Assembly: GCF_037076555.1 (NCBI RefSeq)
Contig: NZ_AP029023.1
Coordinates: forward strand, 1,178,001-1,242,000
Length of the DNA stretch: 64,000 nucleotides
Origin: Methylophilus sp. DW102
GTDB lineage: Bacteria > Pseudomonadota > Gammaproteobacteria > Burkholderiales > Methylophilaceae
Direction of reading: 5' to 3'
The first letter of the stretch is position 1. Every line of letters starts with the position of its first letter. The position numbers were made by a program, and so were the translations under genes. Below the pieces are notes generated by a model. That model worked only from the letters and a program-made list of their open reading frames with translations, searched no databases and was not told where the DNA came from. Below, in pieces: positions 1-8,609 of this stretch.

Positions 1-245
1 GCCATACGCATTGCACTGAAGGCAATGTACTCGTCAGAGAAAGGTGCGCTCGAAGATTCTGAGCCTCCCAGCCAATTGTCGATTGCATCTTCATGCTCAA
101 GAATGGCTTGTTTTAGTAAAGTTATTTCCTCTTTGGAGGCAGACCTAATTGCTCTCTCTCGCTGAAAGTCGTCAGCGATGCCGAATCTTGAAGCCAAAAA
201 TATGAGGCCATGAAGTTCATTCGGTATATTAGCGTGCTTAAGCAT
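1..245 (-). CDS. hypothetical protein, N-terminal part (runs off left edge)
   Basis: An open frame begins at an ATG at 245 and stays open to the window edge, giving about 81 residues. The start is supported by a GGAG ribosome-binding site five bases upstream. The visible part is hydrophilic, starts MLKHANIPNELHG and contains a helical, charged stretch (QRERAIRSASKEEI). No signal peptide, membrane segment or known motif is seen. I do not recognise the family. Base composition is AT-richer than the metabolic genes to the right, as is the following intergenic region, which may mark accessory DNA. Confidence 0.55.
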   Translation of the reverse strand, partial: MLKHANIPNELHGLIFLASRFGIADDFQRERAIRSASKEEITLLKQAILEHEDAIDNWLGGSESSSAPFSDEYIAFSAMRM

Positions 246-569
246 CGTAGCTCCATGACACCTAACGTAATATAGACACCGAAATCGGTGTATAACTTAT
301 TTTTTGTATGTGATTGTTTATATGAGTGTCTAGCATATCTTTTTGTTTTTATTGATGATTTTTATTTAAATATCATGCATGGAACACACCTGATGGTTGC
401 ACCATTTAAAGCTTTTTATGATTACTAAAGTCAAACTGATTATCTTCAAGCTTTTACAAAAATGCAATATTAAATATTTGCTGTTAAAAGCAGTGGCGAC
501 TGTTCAGCCACGATTGGATTGCTGTTGATAACCGATCGTTGGAAAGCAGCTATGTGCTGATAATTTAAG
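246..569. other. intergenic region without a recognisable gene
   Basis: This AT-rich stretch lies between the start of the truncated left-edge gene and the metY terminator. It should contain the promoter of the left gene. No convincing ORF, tRNA, repeat or mobile-element end was seen on either strand. Confidence 0.5.
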
Positions 570-597
570 AAAAAAGCGCAGCATTGCTGCTGCGCTC
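570..597 (-). terminator. Rho-independent terminator of metY
   Basis: Read on the minus strand, arms AGCGCAGCA and TGCTGCGCT (nine perfect pairs, four-base loop) are followed by a run of six T. It lies about 50 bases beyond the metY stop codon. Confidence 0.85.
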
Positions 598-647
598 GCA
601 TAGTTGCCTTTAATGCCAAAAACCGACATGGCCAGTTTTTGATCACC

Positions 648-1919
648 TTAAACTTTCGCCAATGCCTGCTCCAAATCTGCGATCAAATCATCGATATGTT
701 CAATGCCGACTGATAACCTGACCATATCTTCACTTACGCCAGCGCGTGCCAATTCCTCAGCATTAAGCTGACGGTGGGTAGTGGTGGCTGGGTGGCAAGC
801 GAGACTTTTTGCATCGCCGATGTTGACCAGGCGCGTGAATAGTTGCAGCGCGTCAATAAAGCGAGTGCCGCCTTCGCGACCATCTTGCACGCCAAAAGAT
901 AGGATGCCTGAGGCGTGGCCGTTGAGGTATTTTTTAACTAGTGCATGGTCGGGGTGGTCTTCAAGCCCGGCGTATCTGACCCATTTTACTTTGGGGTGTT
1001 GTTTCAGGTAATTTGCGACGGCCAGCGCGTTGGTGCTGTGGCGCTCGATTCTCAGCGCCAGTGTTTCCAGGCCTTGCAGAATCAAAAAGCTATTAAATGG
1101 GCTGATGGCGGCGCCGGTGTTGCGCAAGGGCACGACACGGGCGCGGGCGATGTAGGCGGCGGGGCCTAATGCCTCGACGTAATTGACGCCATGGTAGCTG
1201 GGGTCGGGGGTGTTGAGGCTTGGGAAGCGGGCGGCATGTTCTGCCCACGGGAACTTGCCGCTATCGACAATGACGCCACCAATCGAGTTGCCGTGGCCGC
1301 CAATGTATTTGGTCAGCGAGTGCACCACAATATCCACGCCGTGCTCAAATGGTCGCGATAGAATGGGCGTGGCGACCGTGTTATCGACGATCACCGGCAC
1401 GCCGTGTTTATGGGCTGCCGCGCTGATGGCTGCGAGGTCCACCACATTGCCTAACGGGTTGCCTATGGTTTCGGCAAACACCAGCTTGGTGCGGCTGTCG
1501 ATGAGTTTTTCCAGTGACGCCGGATCGCGGTAATCAAAAAACCGGACTTCTATGCCTTGCTTGGGCAAGGTGTGCGCAAAGAAGTTATAGGTGCCGCCAT
1601 ACAGCGTTGAGACGGACACAATATTATCGCCTGCCTCGGCAATGGTTTGAATCGCGTAGGTAATCGCGGCCATGCCAGAAGCCAGTGCCAGCGCGCCTAT
1701 GCCGCCTTCCAGTTGTGCCAGGCGCTCTTCTAGCACGGCGGTAGTCGGGTTCATGATGCGCGTATAAATATTGCCTTGTACCTTGAGGTCAAACAGGTCA
1801 GCGCCATGTTGGGTATTGTCAAAGGCGTAAGAGGAGGTCTGGTAAATGGGCACCGCAACCGCCTTGGTAGTGGGGTCCGGGTGATAGCCGCCGTGAATGG
1901 AAAGGGTTTCTTGTTTCAT
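648..1919 (-). CDS. metY: O-acetylhomoserine sulfhydrylase (aminocarboxypropyltransferase)
   Basis: This cytosolic PLP enzyme of the Cys/Met metabolism family makes homocysteine directly from O-acetylhomoserine and sulfide. The 423 residues match the usual MetY length. The family signature is clear: VPIYQTSSYAF near the N terminus, the substrate-loop YTRIMNPTT, and the PLP-lysine motif SLTKYIGGHGNSIGG. The ATG at 1919 has GGAG seven bases upstream. It lies downstream of an SfnB-like gene and an OmpW gene on the same strand, which suggests a sulfur-acquisition context, but a hairpin between sfnB and metY may separate their transcripts. Cystathionine gamma-synthase is less likely because of the large MetY-type insertions. 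Confidence 0.93.
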   Translation of the reverse strand: MKQETLSIHGGYHPDPTTKAVAVPIYQTSSYAFDNTQHGADLFDLKVQGNIYTRIMNPTTAVLEERLAQLEGGIGALALASGMAAITYAIQTIAEAGDNIVSVSTLYGGTYNFFAHTLPKQGIEVRFFDYRDPASLEKLIDSRTKLVFAETIGNPLGNVVDLAAISAAAHKHGVPVIVDNTVATPILSRPFEHGVDIVVHSLTKYIGGHGNSIGGVIVDSGKFPWAEHAARFPSLNTPDPSYHGVNYVEALGPAAYIARARVVPLRNTGAAISPFNSFLILQGLETLALRIERHSTNALAVANYLKQHPKVKWVRYAGLEDHPDHALVKKYLNGHASGILSFGVQDGREGGTRFIDALQLFTRLVNIGDAKSLACHPATTTHRQLNAEELARAGVSEDMVRLSVGIEHIDDLIADLEQALAKV

Positions 1920-1967
1920 CGCTCAACTCCATTATTAATTATTTGAATTTATTATATTGGTATTAAA

Positions 1968-1998
1968 GTATAACCCCGGTGCGCGGCCGGGGTTATAT
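1968..1998 (-). terminator. hairpin, probable terminator after the SfnB-like gene
   Basis: Arms ATAACCCCGG (1970-1979) and CCGGGGTTAT (1987-1996) form ten perfect pairs with a seven-base GC loop. The T-run on the minus strand is poor, so termination may be partial and metY may be partly read from upstream. Confidence 0.55.
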
Positions 1999-2013
1999 CA
2001 TTTGCTTACATGC

Positions 2014-3243
2014 TTATAACCACGGGTGACGCGGCGGATTCACTTTGTTTAGGTAGTAGTTGCCAATGGCGTGAAACTTCCAGCGGACCGGATCATGCAG
2101 GGTATGCGTGCGTGCATTGCGCCAGTGACGGTCGAGATTGAGTTCTTCGAGCGTAGAGCGCGTACCGCTGAGCTCAAACAGTTTGTTGCCGGCTAATAGC
2201 GCGATTTCGGTGGTCAATACTTTGGCTTCTGCTACTGCAATGGAGGCTGCTGCCACCGTGGTTTCGTTGGCTTCTTTCGCTGCCAGGGTCAAGGCCTCGG
2301 CGGCGCGGTCCAGCAAGGCTTCTGCTGCGTGCAAGCGCAATTCCAGGTCGCCAATTTGCTGGATGGTGTAGGGGTCATCGCTGGCATGCTGGATATCCTT
2401 GGCATCTATCCATGGCCGCGCGGACTGTTTTACGTAGTCCAGCGTCGCGGCTATGGTGCCTGCGGCAATGCCTGCATCGACGGCTGCCTGAATAAACTGT
2501 GAGCTGGGTCCGGCGATGGTCGGTCGGGCAAAGGCTTGGTAAATCGGCACCACATGTTCTGCAGGCACTTGTACGGCTTCAATCACCACGGTTCCGCTGG
2601 CGGTGGTGCGTTGACCAAAGCTGGACCAGTCATTGATCACTGTCAGCCCAGGGGTACCTTGTTTGGCTAGCGCCAAGTACGGCAGACCTTCTTCTGTGGC
2701 GGCGACTATCGGAATCCAGTGCGCCAGTAAGGCGCCAGTCGCAAAAAACTTGGTGCCATTGACGACAAAACCTTCGCCATGCGGGGTGATGCGGGTGGCA
2801 AACTCGACCACCGTGCGGCTGCCTTTTTCTGAGAAGGCATTGCCAAAGCGGGCGCCTTTGAGCACCAGCTCAAAAAAGAACTGCTTCTGGCTCTCGCTGG
2901 CATCCAGGATCAGATGCTCGATAATGACAAAATGGTTTTGCGGTAATTGGCCCAGTGAAGGGTCCGCCGCAGAAATAATTTTTATCACTTCGCCCAAGGT
3001 GCGATAAGAGACGCCCGCGCCGCCGTAGGCTTTGGGGACGGTGATAGCCCACAGGCCGCTTTGCGAATATGCGTCCAGTTCGGCCACTGGCAAACGGCGC
3101 TCTCGGTCGCGCGCAGAGGCTTCCTTGGCAAAGGTCTCTGCTAACTGTTTTGCAACGGCAATCGCCTCTTCGTCACTGCGAATGCGGTGTGCCGCCGGGA
3201 GAGTGTGTAATGCTGGTATGGCAAATGTATTGGATTGACTCAT
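2014..3243 (-). CDS. sfnB: acyl-CoA dehydrogenase-like flavin oxidoreductase, SfnB/DszC type
   Basis: The 409-residue protein has the acyl-CoA dehydrogenase fold (N-terminal helical domain, central beta domain, C-terminal helical domain). Motifs include GLWAITVPKAYGGAG and the hallmark SfnB-type segment SAADPSLGQLPQNHF. The SfnB/DszC branch contains flavin-dependent enzymes used to obtain sulfur from organosulfur compounds. The C terminus TLHDPVRWKFHAIGNYYLN is typical of this branch rather than of true acyl-CoA dehydrogenases. The ATG at 3243 is preferred over an upstream GTG at 3258 because AAAGGA sits just upstream of it. It directly follows the OmpW gene and precedes metY. The substrate cannot be told from sequence. 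Confidence 0.8.
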   Translation of the reverse strand: MSQSNTFAIPALHTLPAAHRIRSDEEAIAVAKQLAETFAKEASARDRERRLPVAELDAYSQSGLWAITVPKAYGGAGVSYRTLGEVIKIISAADPSLGQLPQNHFVIIEHLILDASESQKQFFFELVLKGARFGNAFSEKGSRTVVEFATRITPHGEGFVVNGTKFFATGALLAHWIPIVAATEEGLPYLALAKQGTPGLTVINDWSSFGQRTTASGTVVIEAVQVPAEHVVPIYQAFARPTIAGPSSQFIQAAVDAGIAAGTIAATLDYVKQSARPWIDAKDIQHASDDPYTIQQIGDLELRLHAAEALLDRAAEALTLAAKEANETTVAAASIAVAEAKVLTTEIALLAGNKLFELSGTRSTLEELNLDRHWRNARTHTLHDPVRWKFHAIGNYYLNKVNPPRHPWL

Positions 3244-3264
3244 GAGGGTTCCTTTCACGGGAGA

Positions 3265-3897
3265 TTAAAAGCGATAGCCGACAGTAAGGCTGTAAACCGT
3301 GGGGTTGATCTCCACTTTGCCAAGATTGGCGCCATTGATTTCTGTGCGCGTATCAATGCGTGCATAGCGGATATCACCGCCCACAGACCAATGCTCGTCA
3401 ATGGCAACATCTACCCCCGCTTGCACTGCGGGCCCCCAGGAGCTGCCCAGTGAAAGTTTGGCGCCGTTATCGAGTTTTTCATCAAGAAAACGCGTGTAGT
3501 TGATGCCGAGCCCAACAAATGGCCGTATGGTCGCTTCTGGCCGGAAGTGGTATTGCAGGCTGAGGATGGGCGGCAAATGTTTGGTAGAGCCAGCACGCTC
3601 GCCATTGACGTTGATCTGGTGCTTGAAGGCGAGTCCGCCCAAAAGATCGATTGCCCAGTGTGGCGTCAAGTAGTAGCCAATATTAAAGGTCGGGCCAGTT
3701 TGACTATCCACCGTCACAGCAGCGGTGTTTTGGATAATACGGCCATTGTGGGATTGAGGATCAATCAATGAAATCCCCGCACGTAATTGCCATGGCGACA
3801 GGTCTGTGTCCGCGTGCACGGTGGCAGTAATCATCGACAGAGAGAGGCCGATGGCGATCAAAGGGGAATGGGTAAAGAATGGAAATGCATGTTTCAA
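3265..3897 (-). CDS. ompW: OmpW-family outer membrane protein
   Basis: This is a small eight-stranded outer-membrane beta-barrel. Residues 1-30 form a signal peptide ending near TVHA. The mature part has family features: PWQLRAGISLIDP, NIGYYLTPHWAIDLLGG, PFVGLGINYTRF and a C-terminal aromatic residue (YSLTVGYRF) for Bam recognition. A longer frame starts at 3960, but AAGGAG is placed seven bases before a TTG at 3897. That start gives a clean signal peptide and a 210-residue protein, the usual OmpW length. It is probably co-transcribed with the SfnB-like gene 22 bases downstream, so it may serve uptake of a hydrophobic organosulfur compound (inference). Confidence 0.85.
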   Translation of the reverse strand: MKHAFPFFTHSPLIAIGLSLSMITATVHADTDLSPWQLRAGISLIDPQSHNGRIIQNTAAVTVDSQTGPTFNIGYYLTPHWAIDLLGGLAFKHQINVNGERAGSTKHLPPILSLQYHFRPEATIRPFVGLGINYTRFLDEKLDNGAKLSLGSSWGPAVQAGVDVAIDEHWSVGGDIRYARIDTRTEINGANLGKVEINPTVYSLTVGYRF

Positions 3898-4209
3898 GAT
3901 AAAACTCCTTCTGGTTTTCAAGTCGGCTGTCATGCAGGTACTGCACCACTCGTACGTCAAGAAGGTGACCTAGCTTAACGATCCTTTGCAGAAAGCGTGC
4001 CAGGGTAAGATTTTATTAAAAACAAAGACTTATAATTTTTTTGCGTATGGATGACATGCTTTTTGAAAAGCAGCTTGCTGTCAGCGTGCCCTGACAAAGG
4101 CAGGCCGCATGCGGATTGAATAAGCGTTTAAGACTGAAACAGGCGTTGCCGACGTCGGCAAATGCTGGGAAGAAGGGCGGTAGATAGAGGGCGATGAAGC
4201 GGGTTGCCT

Positions 4210-4815
4210 TTAAGCAGGTAAATCTGGCAGTAAATGCCCTAACTTGTTGACCTTGGTTTGCAGGTACTTCAGATTGTCAGGCGTAGGCGGCGTGAGCAAT
4301 GGCACTTGCTGCGCAACGCTGATGCCTAGCGATTGCAAGGCAGTGCGTTTTTCCAGGTTGTTGGAAAGTAGCTGGATCGTGTTGATCTCAAAATAGTGCA
4401 GCATCTCAGCGGCCGCTTCGTAGGTGCGGGCATCCACTGGCAGCCCGAGGGCAATATTAGCCTCTACGGTATCCAGGCCTTGGTCTTGCAGCGCATAGGC
4501 GCGCATTTTGTTATTGAGACCAATGCCGCGGCCTTCATGGTTTTTTAAATACAGGATCAGGCCTAGGCCGGTTTGCTGGATCAGGCGTTGCGCATGGTGC
4601 AATTGTTCGCCGCAATCACAGCGTGTTGAGCCAAACACATCGCCGGTTAAACATTCGGAATGCACTCTGACCAGCGGCGACTGCGCGCCTTGCAGGTTGC
4701 CACAGGCCAGCGCAACATGTTCGAGGCCATTGCGGCTATCGGTAAAGACATGGATATCAAACTCGCCAAACTGGGTAGGTAAGCGGGCGGTGGAGCTGTG
4801 AGATAAAAATTGCAT
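4210..4815 (-). CDS. ribA: GTP cyclohydrolase II
   Basis: The first committed step of riboflavin synthesis converts GTP to the diaminopyrimidine phosphate, with release of formate and pyrophosphate. The protein of about 201 residues is a standalone RibA without a RibB domain. It shows the zinc-binding cysteines in CLTGDVFGSTRCDCGEQL, the catalytic stretch YLKNHEGRGIGL, and the C-terminal LSNNLEKRTAL motif. The ATG at 4815 gives the usual N terminus (MQFLS). An in-frame TTG at 4845 is possible, and neither has a strong ribosome-binding site. It is transcribed alone and divergently from the PepSY/two-component cluster. Confidence 0.93.
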   Translation of the reverse strand: MQFLSHSSTARLPTQFGEFDIHVFTDSRNGLEHVALACGNLQGAQSPLVRVHSECLTGDVFGSTRCDCGEQLHHAQRLIQQTGLGLILYLKNHEGRGIGLNNKMRAYALQDQGLDTVEANIALGLPVDARTYEAAAEMLHYFEINTIQLLSNNLEKRTALQSLGISVAQQVPLLTPPTPDNLKYLQTKVNKLGHLLPDLPA

Positions 4816-5003
4816 GATGCGTTGGGCGTTGGAGATGTGTGCCAAACCAATATTGTAGCTGCAACCGGCTTTTTAAAGGGCGGGTTTTGAAATAATCCGT
4901 CGTCTGCGGCCATGCAGCCAGGTCATGGCCCAATTTAAGCTTGGTTTAAGATGAATGCTGTTAAACTTTTGGGCATAGTCTCTGTTGCAGGAGTTGGATA
5001 AGC

Positions 5004-5330
5004 ATGGTTGGGATGCCCCGTCGCGCCAGGAGAGTACTTCTCGCGCTTTTGATCATGAGCACTACATTAGCCTGCTTGCCGCAGGCAGATTCAGGGGAAA
5101 GCCCTGCCAATGCCGGCCGCCTGTCTGCCAAAGGTGAAATTCTGAGTCTGGAAAAAATCTCTCAAAAAGCCAGAGCTTACAAACCCGGTGAAATTCTCGA
5201 GGTTGAGCTGGAGAAGAAACATGGCCGCTACGTGTATGAGATCGACATACTGGATGCGGGTAGCCAGGTGTGGGAGCTGAAACTGGACGCCAAGACCGGG
5301 CAGCTGCTAAAAATGGAACAGGACGACTGA
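5004..5330 (+). CDS. small PepSY-domain exported protein
   Basis: This 108-residue protein has an N-terminal signal sequence with basic residues (PRRARR) and a hydrophobic core (VLLALLIMSTTLACL). The cysteine after LA could make it a lipoprotein, although the lipobox is imperfect. The C-terminal half is a single PepSY domain (VELEKKHGRYVYEIDI, WELKLDAKTGQLL). PepSY proteins act in the periplasm and are thought to modulate or sense peptidases or metals. Its stop overlaps the start of the response regulator by one base, so the two are translationally coupled. A related PepSY protein lies just past the kinase at 7344-7673. Confidence 0.8.
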   Translation: MVGMPRRARRVLLALLIMSTTLACLPQADSGESPANAGRLSAKGEILSLEKISQKARAYKPGEILEVELEKKHGRYVYEIDILDAGSQVWELKLDAKTGQLLKMEQDD

Positions 5331-5995
5331 TGCGGTTGCTATTAGTAGAAGATGATGCTTTGTTGGGCGCACAGCTGCAGCTGTCACTTGCACAGGCGGG
5401 CTACGCTTGCGATTGGTTGCAAGCGGGTGTTGAAGCCGCGATACAGGGCAGCCTGGAACCTTATGATCTGGCGATTCTGGATTTGGGCTTGCCGGACCGT
5501 CCGGGCATGGACATTCTGGCCGAGTGGCGGCGCAAGGGGCTGGCGTTGCCGGTGATTGTCCTGACCGCGCGTAGCAGCTGGCAGGAGAAAGTCGAAGCCT
5601 TTCATGTGGGCGCCGATGACTATGTGACCAAGCCCTTTCACTTGCAGGAGCTACTGGCCAGATTGGCGGCCGTGCATAAACGCACGGTGGGGGTGGTCAG
5701 TGGTGAGTTGGTGGTGGACGATCTGCGTTTGGATGAGCAAACGCAAACGGTGTGGCAAGCGCAGCGCGCGCACGTGTTGACGGGCACCGAGTTCAGGCTG
5801 TTACGGTATTTAATGCTGCATCCTGGGCGTATTTTTTCTAAAACCGAGCTCACCGAACACGTGTACGCCTATGATGCAGACAAGGACAGTAATGTGATCG
5901 AAGTCTATGTGAACCGCTTGCGGCACAAGATCGGCGCTGACCGTATCCAGACCCGGCGTGGACAGGGCTATGTGTTGATCGTGCAGGCAGCATGA
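5330..5995 (+). CDS. OmpR/PhoP-type response regulator
   Basis: This 221-residue DNA-binding response regulator has an N-terminal receiver with the acidic pocket in LLVEDD, phosphoacceptor Asp51 in LAILDLGLPD, and the conserved Lys in YVTKPF. The C-terminal winged helix is of OmpR type (GTEFRLLRYLM, SNVIEVYVNRLRHKIG). An upstream in-frame ATG at 5270 was rejected because it lies inside the PepSY gene and adds non-homologous residues. The ATG at 5330 overlaps the PepSY stop, and the kinase start overlaps this stop (ATGA), so pepSY, regulator and kinase form one operon. The overall type is PhoP/QseB-like. Confidence 0.9.
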   Translation: MRLLLVEDDALLGAQLQLSLAQAGYACDWLQAGVEAAIQGSLEPYDLAILDLGLPDRPGMDILAEWRRKGLALPVIVLTARSSWQEKVEAFHVGADDYVTKPFHLQELLARLAAVHKRTVGVVSGELVVDDLRLDEQTQTVWQAQRAHVLTGTEFRLLRYLMLHPGRIFSKTELTEHVYAYDADKDSNVIEVYVNRLRHKIGADRIQTRRGQGYVLIVQAA

Positions 5996-7326
5996 AGTCT
6001 TTACGCACGCAATTGTCGCTAGGGTTGACGCTCAGTCTGGTGGGGCTGCTGACGCTGCAATGGGCGGTGGTGACGTTTACCATAGACCACCTGATCCAGT
6101 CGCAGATGACGGCGCGCATGCAGCAGGAAGCAGAAGGGGTGCTCGCGGGTGTTACAGTCAATGCGCACGGGCAATTGGTCTTGGCACCGCATGTGATGAC
6201 GGCGGCATACCAGCGTCCTTTTTCCGGGCGTTATTTTATTGTGATGCTGGACCAGTCTAAAACCCAATCCCGCTCGTGGTGGGATGTGAACTTGCCGGTG
6301 AGCGCGCTCAAGGTGGGTGAAGAGCGGGTCATGCACCTCACCGGCCCTGAGTCTCAGCCCTTGTTGTTATTGGGGCACGGTTACCGCAAGCAGCAACGCA
6401 TGATCACGATTTATATCGCCGAAAGCCTGGTGGAATTGCAGCAAAGTTTGCGCATGTTTCATTGGTTGTATGGCGTGTTTTCCTTGCTGGGGTTGCTGGC
6501 ACTGCTCGCCTTGCAGCGCTGGATTGTCGTGAATACGCTCCATCCCTTACAGCAGATCAAGGAAAGCCTGGCAAAAGTGGCCAGTGGCGAGCTGCAGCAG
6601 ATGAATGCCAGCGGTCCGGCCGAAGTCATGCCGCTCATCAATGAGTTTAACCGTATCCTCAAAAGTGCCAGCCAGAAAACCCGGCGCTCGCGGCTGGCTA
6701 TCGGCAATCTGGCCCATGGGCTTAAAACCCGTCTCGCCCAGCTGCAATTGTTGTCAGGGGACGCCTCACTAGAGAGTGATGCTCAGTTGCGGCACATGGT
6801 ACAAAGCTGTGCCGATGAAATTTATCAGGATGTGGAGCGCGAGTTAAAACGGGCGCGCTTGATGGGCGATGCCTATACCAGCCAAACGACGGACCTGGAA
6901 CTGGTGCTACCCACGCTGGTGGCGACCCTGCAAAAAATCTATAGCGAAAAGACCGTCGGATTTGCCTGGCAGCACGACGGTCAGCCGCGCGTGATGATAG
7001 ATCGCGAAGACATGCTGGAACTACTCGGGAATGTGCTGGATAACGCATTTAAATGGTGCCGCAGCCAGGTTCAGTTAAATATCTCGGTGCAGGCGGAGAT
7101 ACACATCATTGTTGAAGACGATGGGCCCGGTAGCCAGGCTTCAGAACTGGCGGCCTTGCTGCAACGTGGCATGCGTATGGACGAATCCAAGCCGGGCAGC
7201 GGATTGGGTCTGGCCATCGTGCAGGATATTGTGCAGCATTATCAGGGCAGCATCGTACTCGACCATTCGCCACGGCTGGGCGGACTGCGGGTGACATTCA
7301 CGCTCAGGCCCGGCGTGCAGGCCTGA
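5992..7326 (+). CDS. PhoQ-like sensor histidine kinase with atypical H-box
   Basis: This 444-residue inner-membrane kinase has transmembrane segments near residues 8-28 and 150-175, a periplasmic sensor of about 120 residues between them, a HAMP linker, then HisKA and HATPase domains. The ATPase boxes are intact (ELLGNVLDNAFKWC, VEDDGPG, GSGLGLAIVQDI). The H-box reads HGLKTRL with His242. The almost invariant proline after KT is Arg247 (codon CGT), and the residue after His is Gly as opposed to Asp or Glu. PhoQ itself has a non-acidic residue after His, so a PhoQ-type relation is plausible. The ligand is unknown. It is translationally coupled to the response regulator. Confidence 0.88.
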   Translation: MKSLRTQLSLGLTLSLVGLLTLQWAVVTFTIDHLIQSQMTARMQQEAEGVLAGVTVNAHGQLVLAPHVMTAAYQRPFSGRYFIVMLDQSKTQSRSWWDVNLPVSALKVGEERVMHLTGPESQPLLLLGHGYRKQQRMITIYIAESLVELQQSLRMFHWLYGVFSLLGLLALLALQRWIVVNTLHPLQQIKESLAKVASGELQQMNASGPAEVMPLINEFNRILKSASQKTRRSRLAIGNLAHGLKTRLAQLQLLSGDASLESDAQLRHMVQSCADEIYQDVERELKRARLMGDAYTSQTTDLELVLPTLVATLQKIYSEKTVGFAWQHDGQPRVMIDREDMLELLGNVLDNAFKWCRSQVQLNISVQAEIHIIVEDDGPGSQASELAALLQRGMRMDESKPGSGLGLAIVQDIVQHYQGSIVLDHSPRLGGLRVTFTLRPGVQA

Positions 7327-7343
7327 GCGCTTGAGTCGACCCG

Positions 7344-7673
7344 TTAAAACCAGTCGCGGTTGAGGCTATTCACTTTGCCAGTCTTGGCATCCAGCGTGAC
7401 TTCCCACTCTTTGCCCTTGGCATCGACGATTTCCACTTCGTAGTCCCAGCCGTCTCTAAATTTGCGGCGTTCCAGCTCGACTTCTTTCACCACGCCAGGT
7501 TTGGCTGCCAGGGCTTTGGTCTGTGCCTCCTGCTGCGAAATCAGGCCGAACGCTTTTACCATTTGTTCCATTTTCTGCATATCGTCTTCATCGTCGTCGT
7601 CAGCCCAAGCAGGCTGCAACAAGCTGCTGGCAATTAGCAGGCTACTCAATACATAAGGCAGTATTTTGTTCAT
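7344..7673 (-). CDS. small periplasmic PepSY-domain protein
   Basis: This 109-residue protein has a signal peptide ending at PAWA, then a very acidic patch (DDDDEDD), a short helix, and one PepSY domain (VVKEVELERRKF, WDYEVEIVDAKGKEWEVTLDAKTGKV). It is convergent with the kinase gene and separated from it by 17 bases. Its PepSY domain resembles that of the 5004-5330 protein, with the shared pattern WEhxLDAKTGxh. By analogy with other kinase-PepSY loci it is probably a target or accessory of the two-component system. The acidic patch could bind cations (inference). Confidence 0.8.
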   Translation of the reverse strand: MNKILPYVLSSLLIASSLLQPAWADDDDEDDMQKMEQMVKAFGLISQQEAQTKALAAKPGVVKEVELERRKFRDGWDYEVEIVDAKGKEWEVTLDAKTGKVNSLNRDWF

Positions 7674-7892
7674 TTGGGGCTCCTTGTTTCACAATGAACC
7701 GTCAAGATACCTGTGCAGCCTTAACTCAAGCTGAAAAGCCCTTTATCCGAGCAGTATTTTTAAATTCATATTTTTTTAATATTTGCAAGGCTGTTGTAAG
7801 GGAATGTGTGCAGAATGACACTTACAGAATCCGTTAAGCCTCATTTGTTAAGCAAGACGGCCCTCGTAACCACTTAAATACAGGAGTTTCAA

Positions 7893-8150
7893 ATGAATAT
7901 TTCTAAATCATTGGTTGTTGTGGGTATGGCATTATTCACTGTTGCAGGAACTGCATTGGCGGATGAGAGCATCCCTGTTCAGCAACAAAACTTTAGTAAA
8001 CGCCCATTAGCAGTAAATGCGACTGCTGAAAAATCAGAACAGGCTTGGGAAGGTACCAGCTTGAAGGTAACTGATCCGGCACAAAGCGTTGCACAACATC
8101 AGCGTCAATTGTTAAATCTGCGCTTTGCCAGCAAACGCGCTTATCAATAA
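7893..8150 (+). CDS. small secreted protein, paralogue A (unknown function)
   Basis: This 85-residue protein has a clear signal peptide (cleavage near TALA-DES), preceded by AGGAG seven bases before the ATG. The mature part of about 62 residues has no cysteine. It shares with the 11546-11827 protein an NF-SKRP motif near the N terminus, a central W-G....VTD segment, and a C-terminal HQ.Q.....F...R.Y motif. I do not recognise the family. The two paralogues bracket a LuxR-hybrid kinase-receiver operon, and this one is convergent with the receiver gene six bases away. Confidence 0.75.
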   Translation: MNISKSLVVVGMALFTVAGTALADESIPVQQQNFSKRPLAVNATAEKSEQAWEGTSLKVTDPAQSVAQHQRQLLNLRFASKRAYQ

Positions 8151-8156
8151 GGTGGC

Positions 8157-8609
8157 TTACTGATACCCCGGCAATTGCAAATCAGGTTGATGTTGCTTGA
8201 GCTGGGTGAATAACCAGCGCGTCTCCAGCAGAATCCAGACGCGTAACATGGCCTCCATGGGGTCAAAAGGTTTGGTTAAAAAATCTTTTGCCCCCAGGGC
8301 CAGCGCCCGTCTACGGGTGGCGATGGTCGCATCCGCAGTCAGTACCAGCACCGGCAAGTATTCATTGTGGCCGACATGGTGCGAGAGCTGGTCGAGCACG
8401 GCAAACCCGTCCAATACCGGCATCATCAAATCCAGCAAGATCAAATCAGGTTGAAAGGCGTTGACCAGATCCATGGTCTTGGTCGGGTCTGTGGTGCTGA
8501 TCACCTGCTCAAACCCTTCTTTGGTCAACAGCTCTTCGAGTAAGCGCAAGTTGGCTTCAGCATCATCAATAATCAGAATTTTGGACGCACGCAGTTGTTC
8601 TATGTTCAT
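8157..8609 (-). CDS. single-domain response regulator
   Basis: This 150-residue protein is essentially one receiver domain. It has the acidic pair in IIDDAEANLRLLEELL, the phosphoacceptor Asp in LILLDLMMPVLDG, the Thr/Ala switch in VLTADA and the Lys in FLTKPFDPME. There is no output domain. The short C-terminal tail follows a helix (RVWILLETRWLFTQLKQH). Its ATG overlaps the stop of the hybrid kinase by four bases, so the two are translationally coupled. It likely takes phosphate from that kinase in a phosphorelay or acts by protein contact. Confidence 0.9.
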   Translation of the reverse strand: MNIEQLRASKILIIDDAEANLRLLEELLTKEGFEQVISTTDPTKTMDLVNAFQPDLILLDLMMPVLDGFAVLDQLSHHVGHNEYLPVLVLTADATIATRRRALALGAKDFLTKPFDPMEAMLRVWILLETRWLFTQLKQHQPDLQLPGYQ

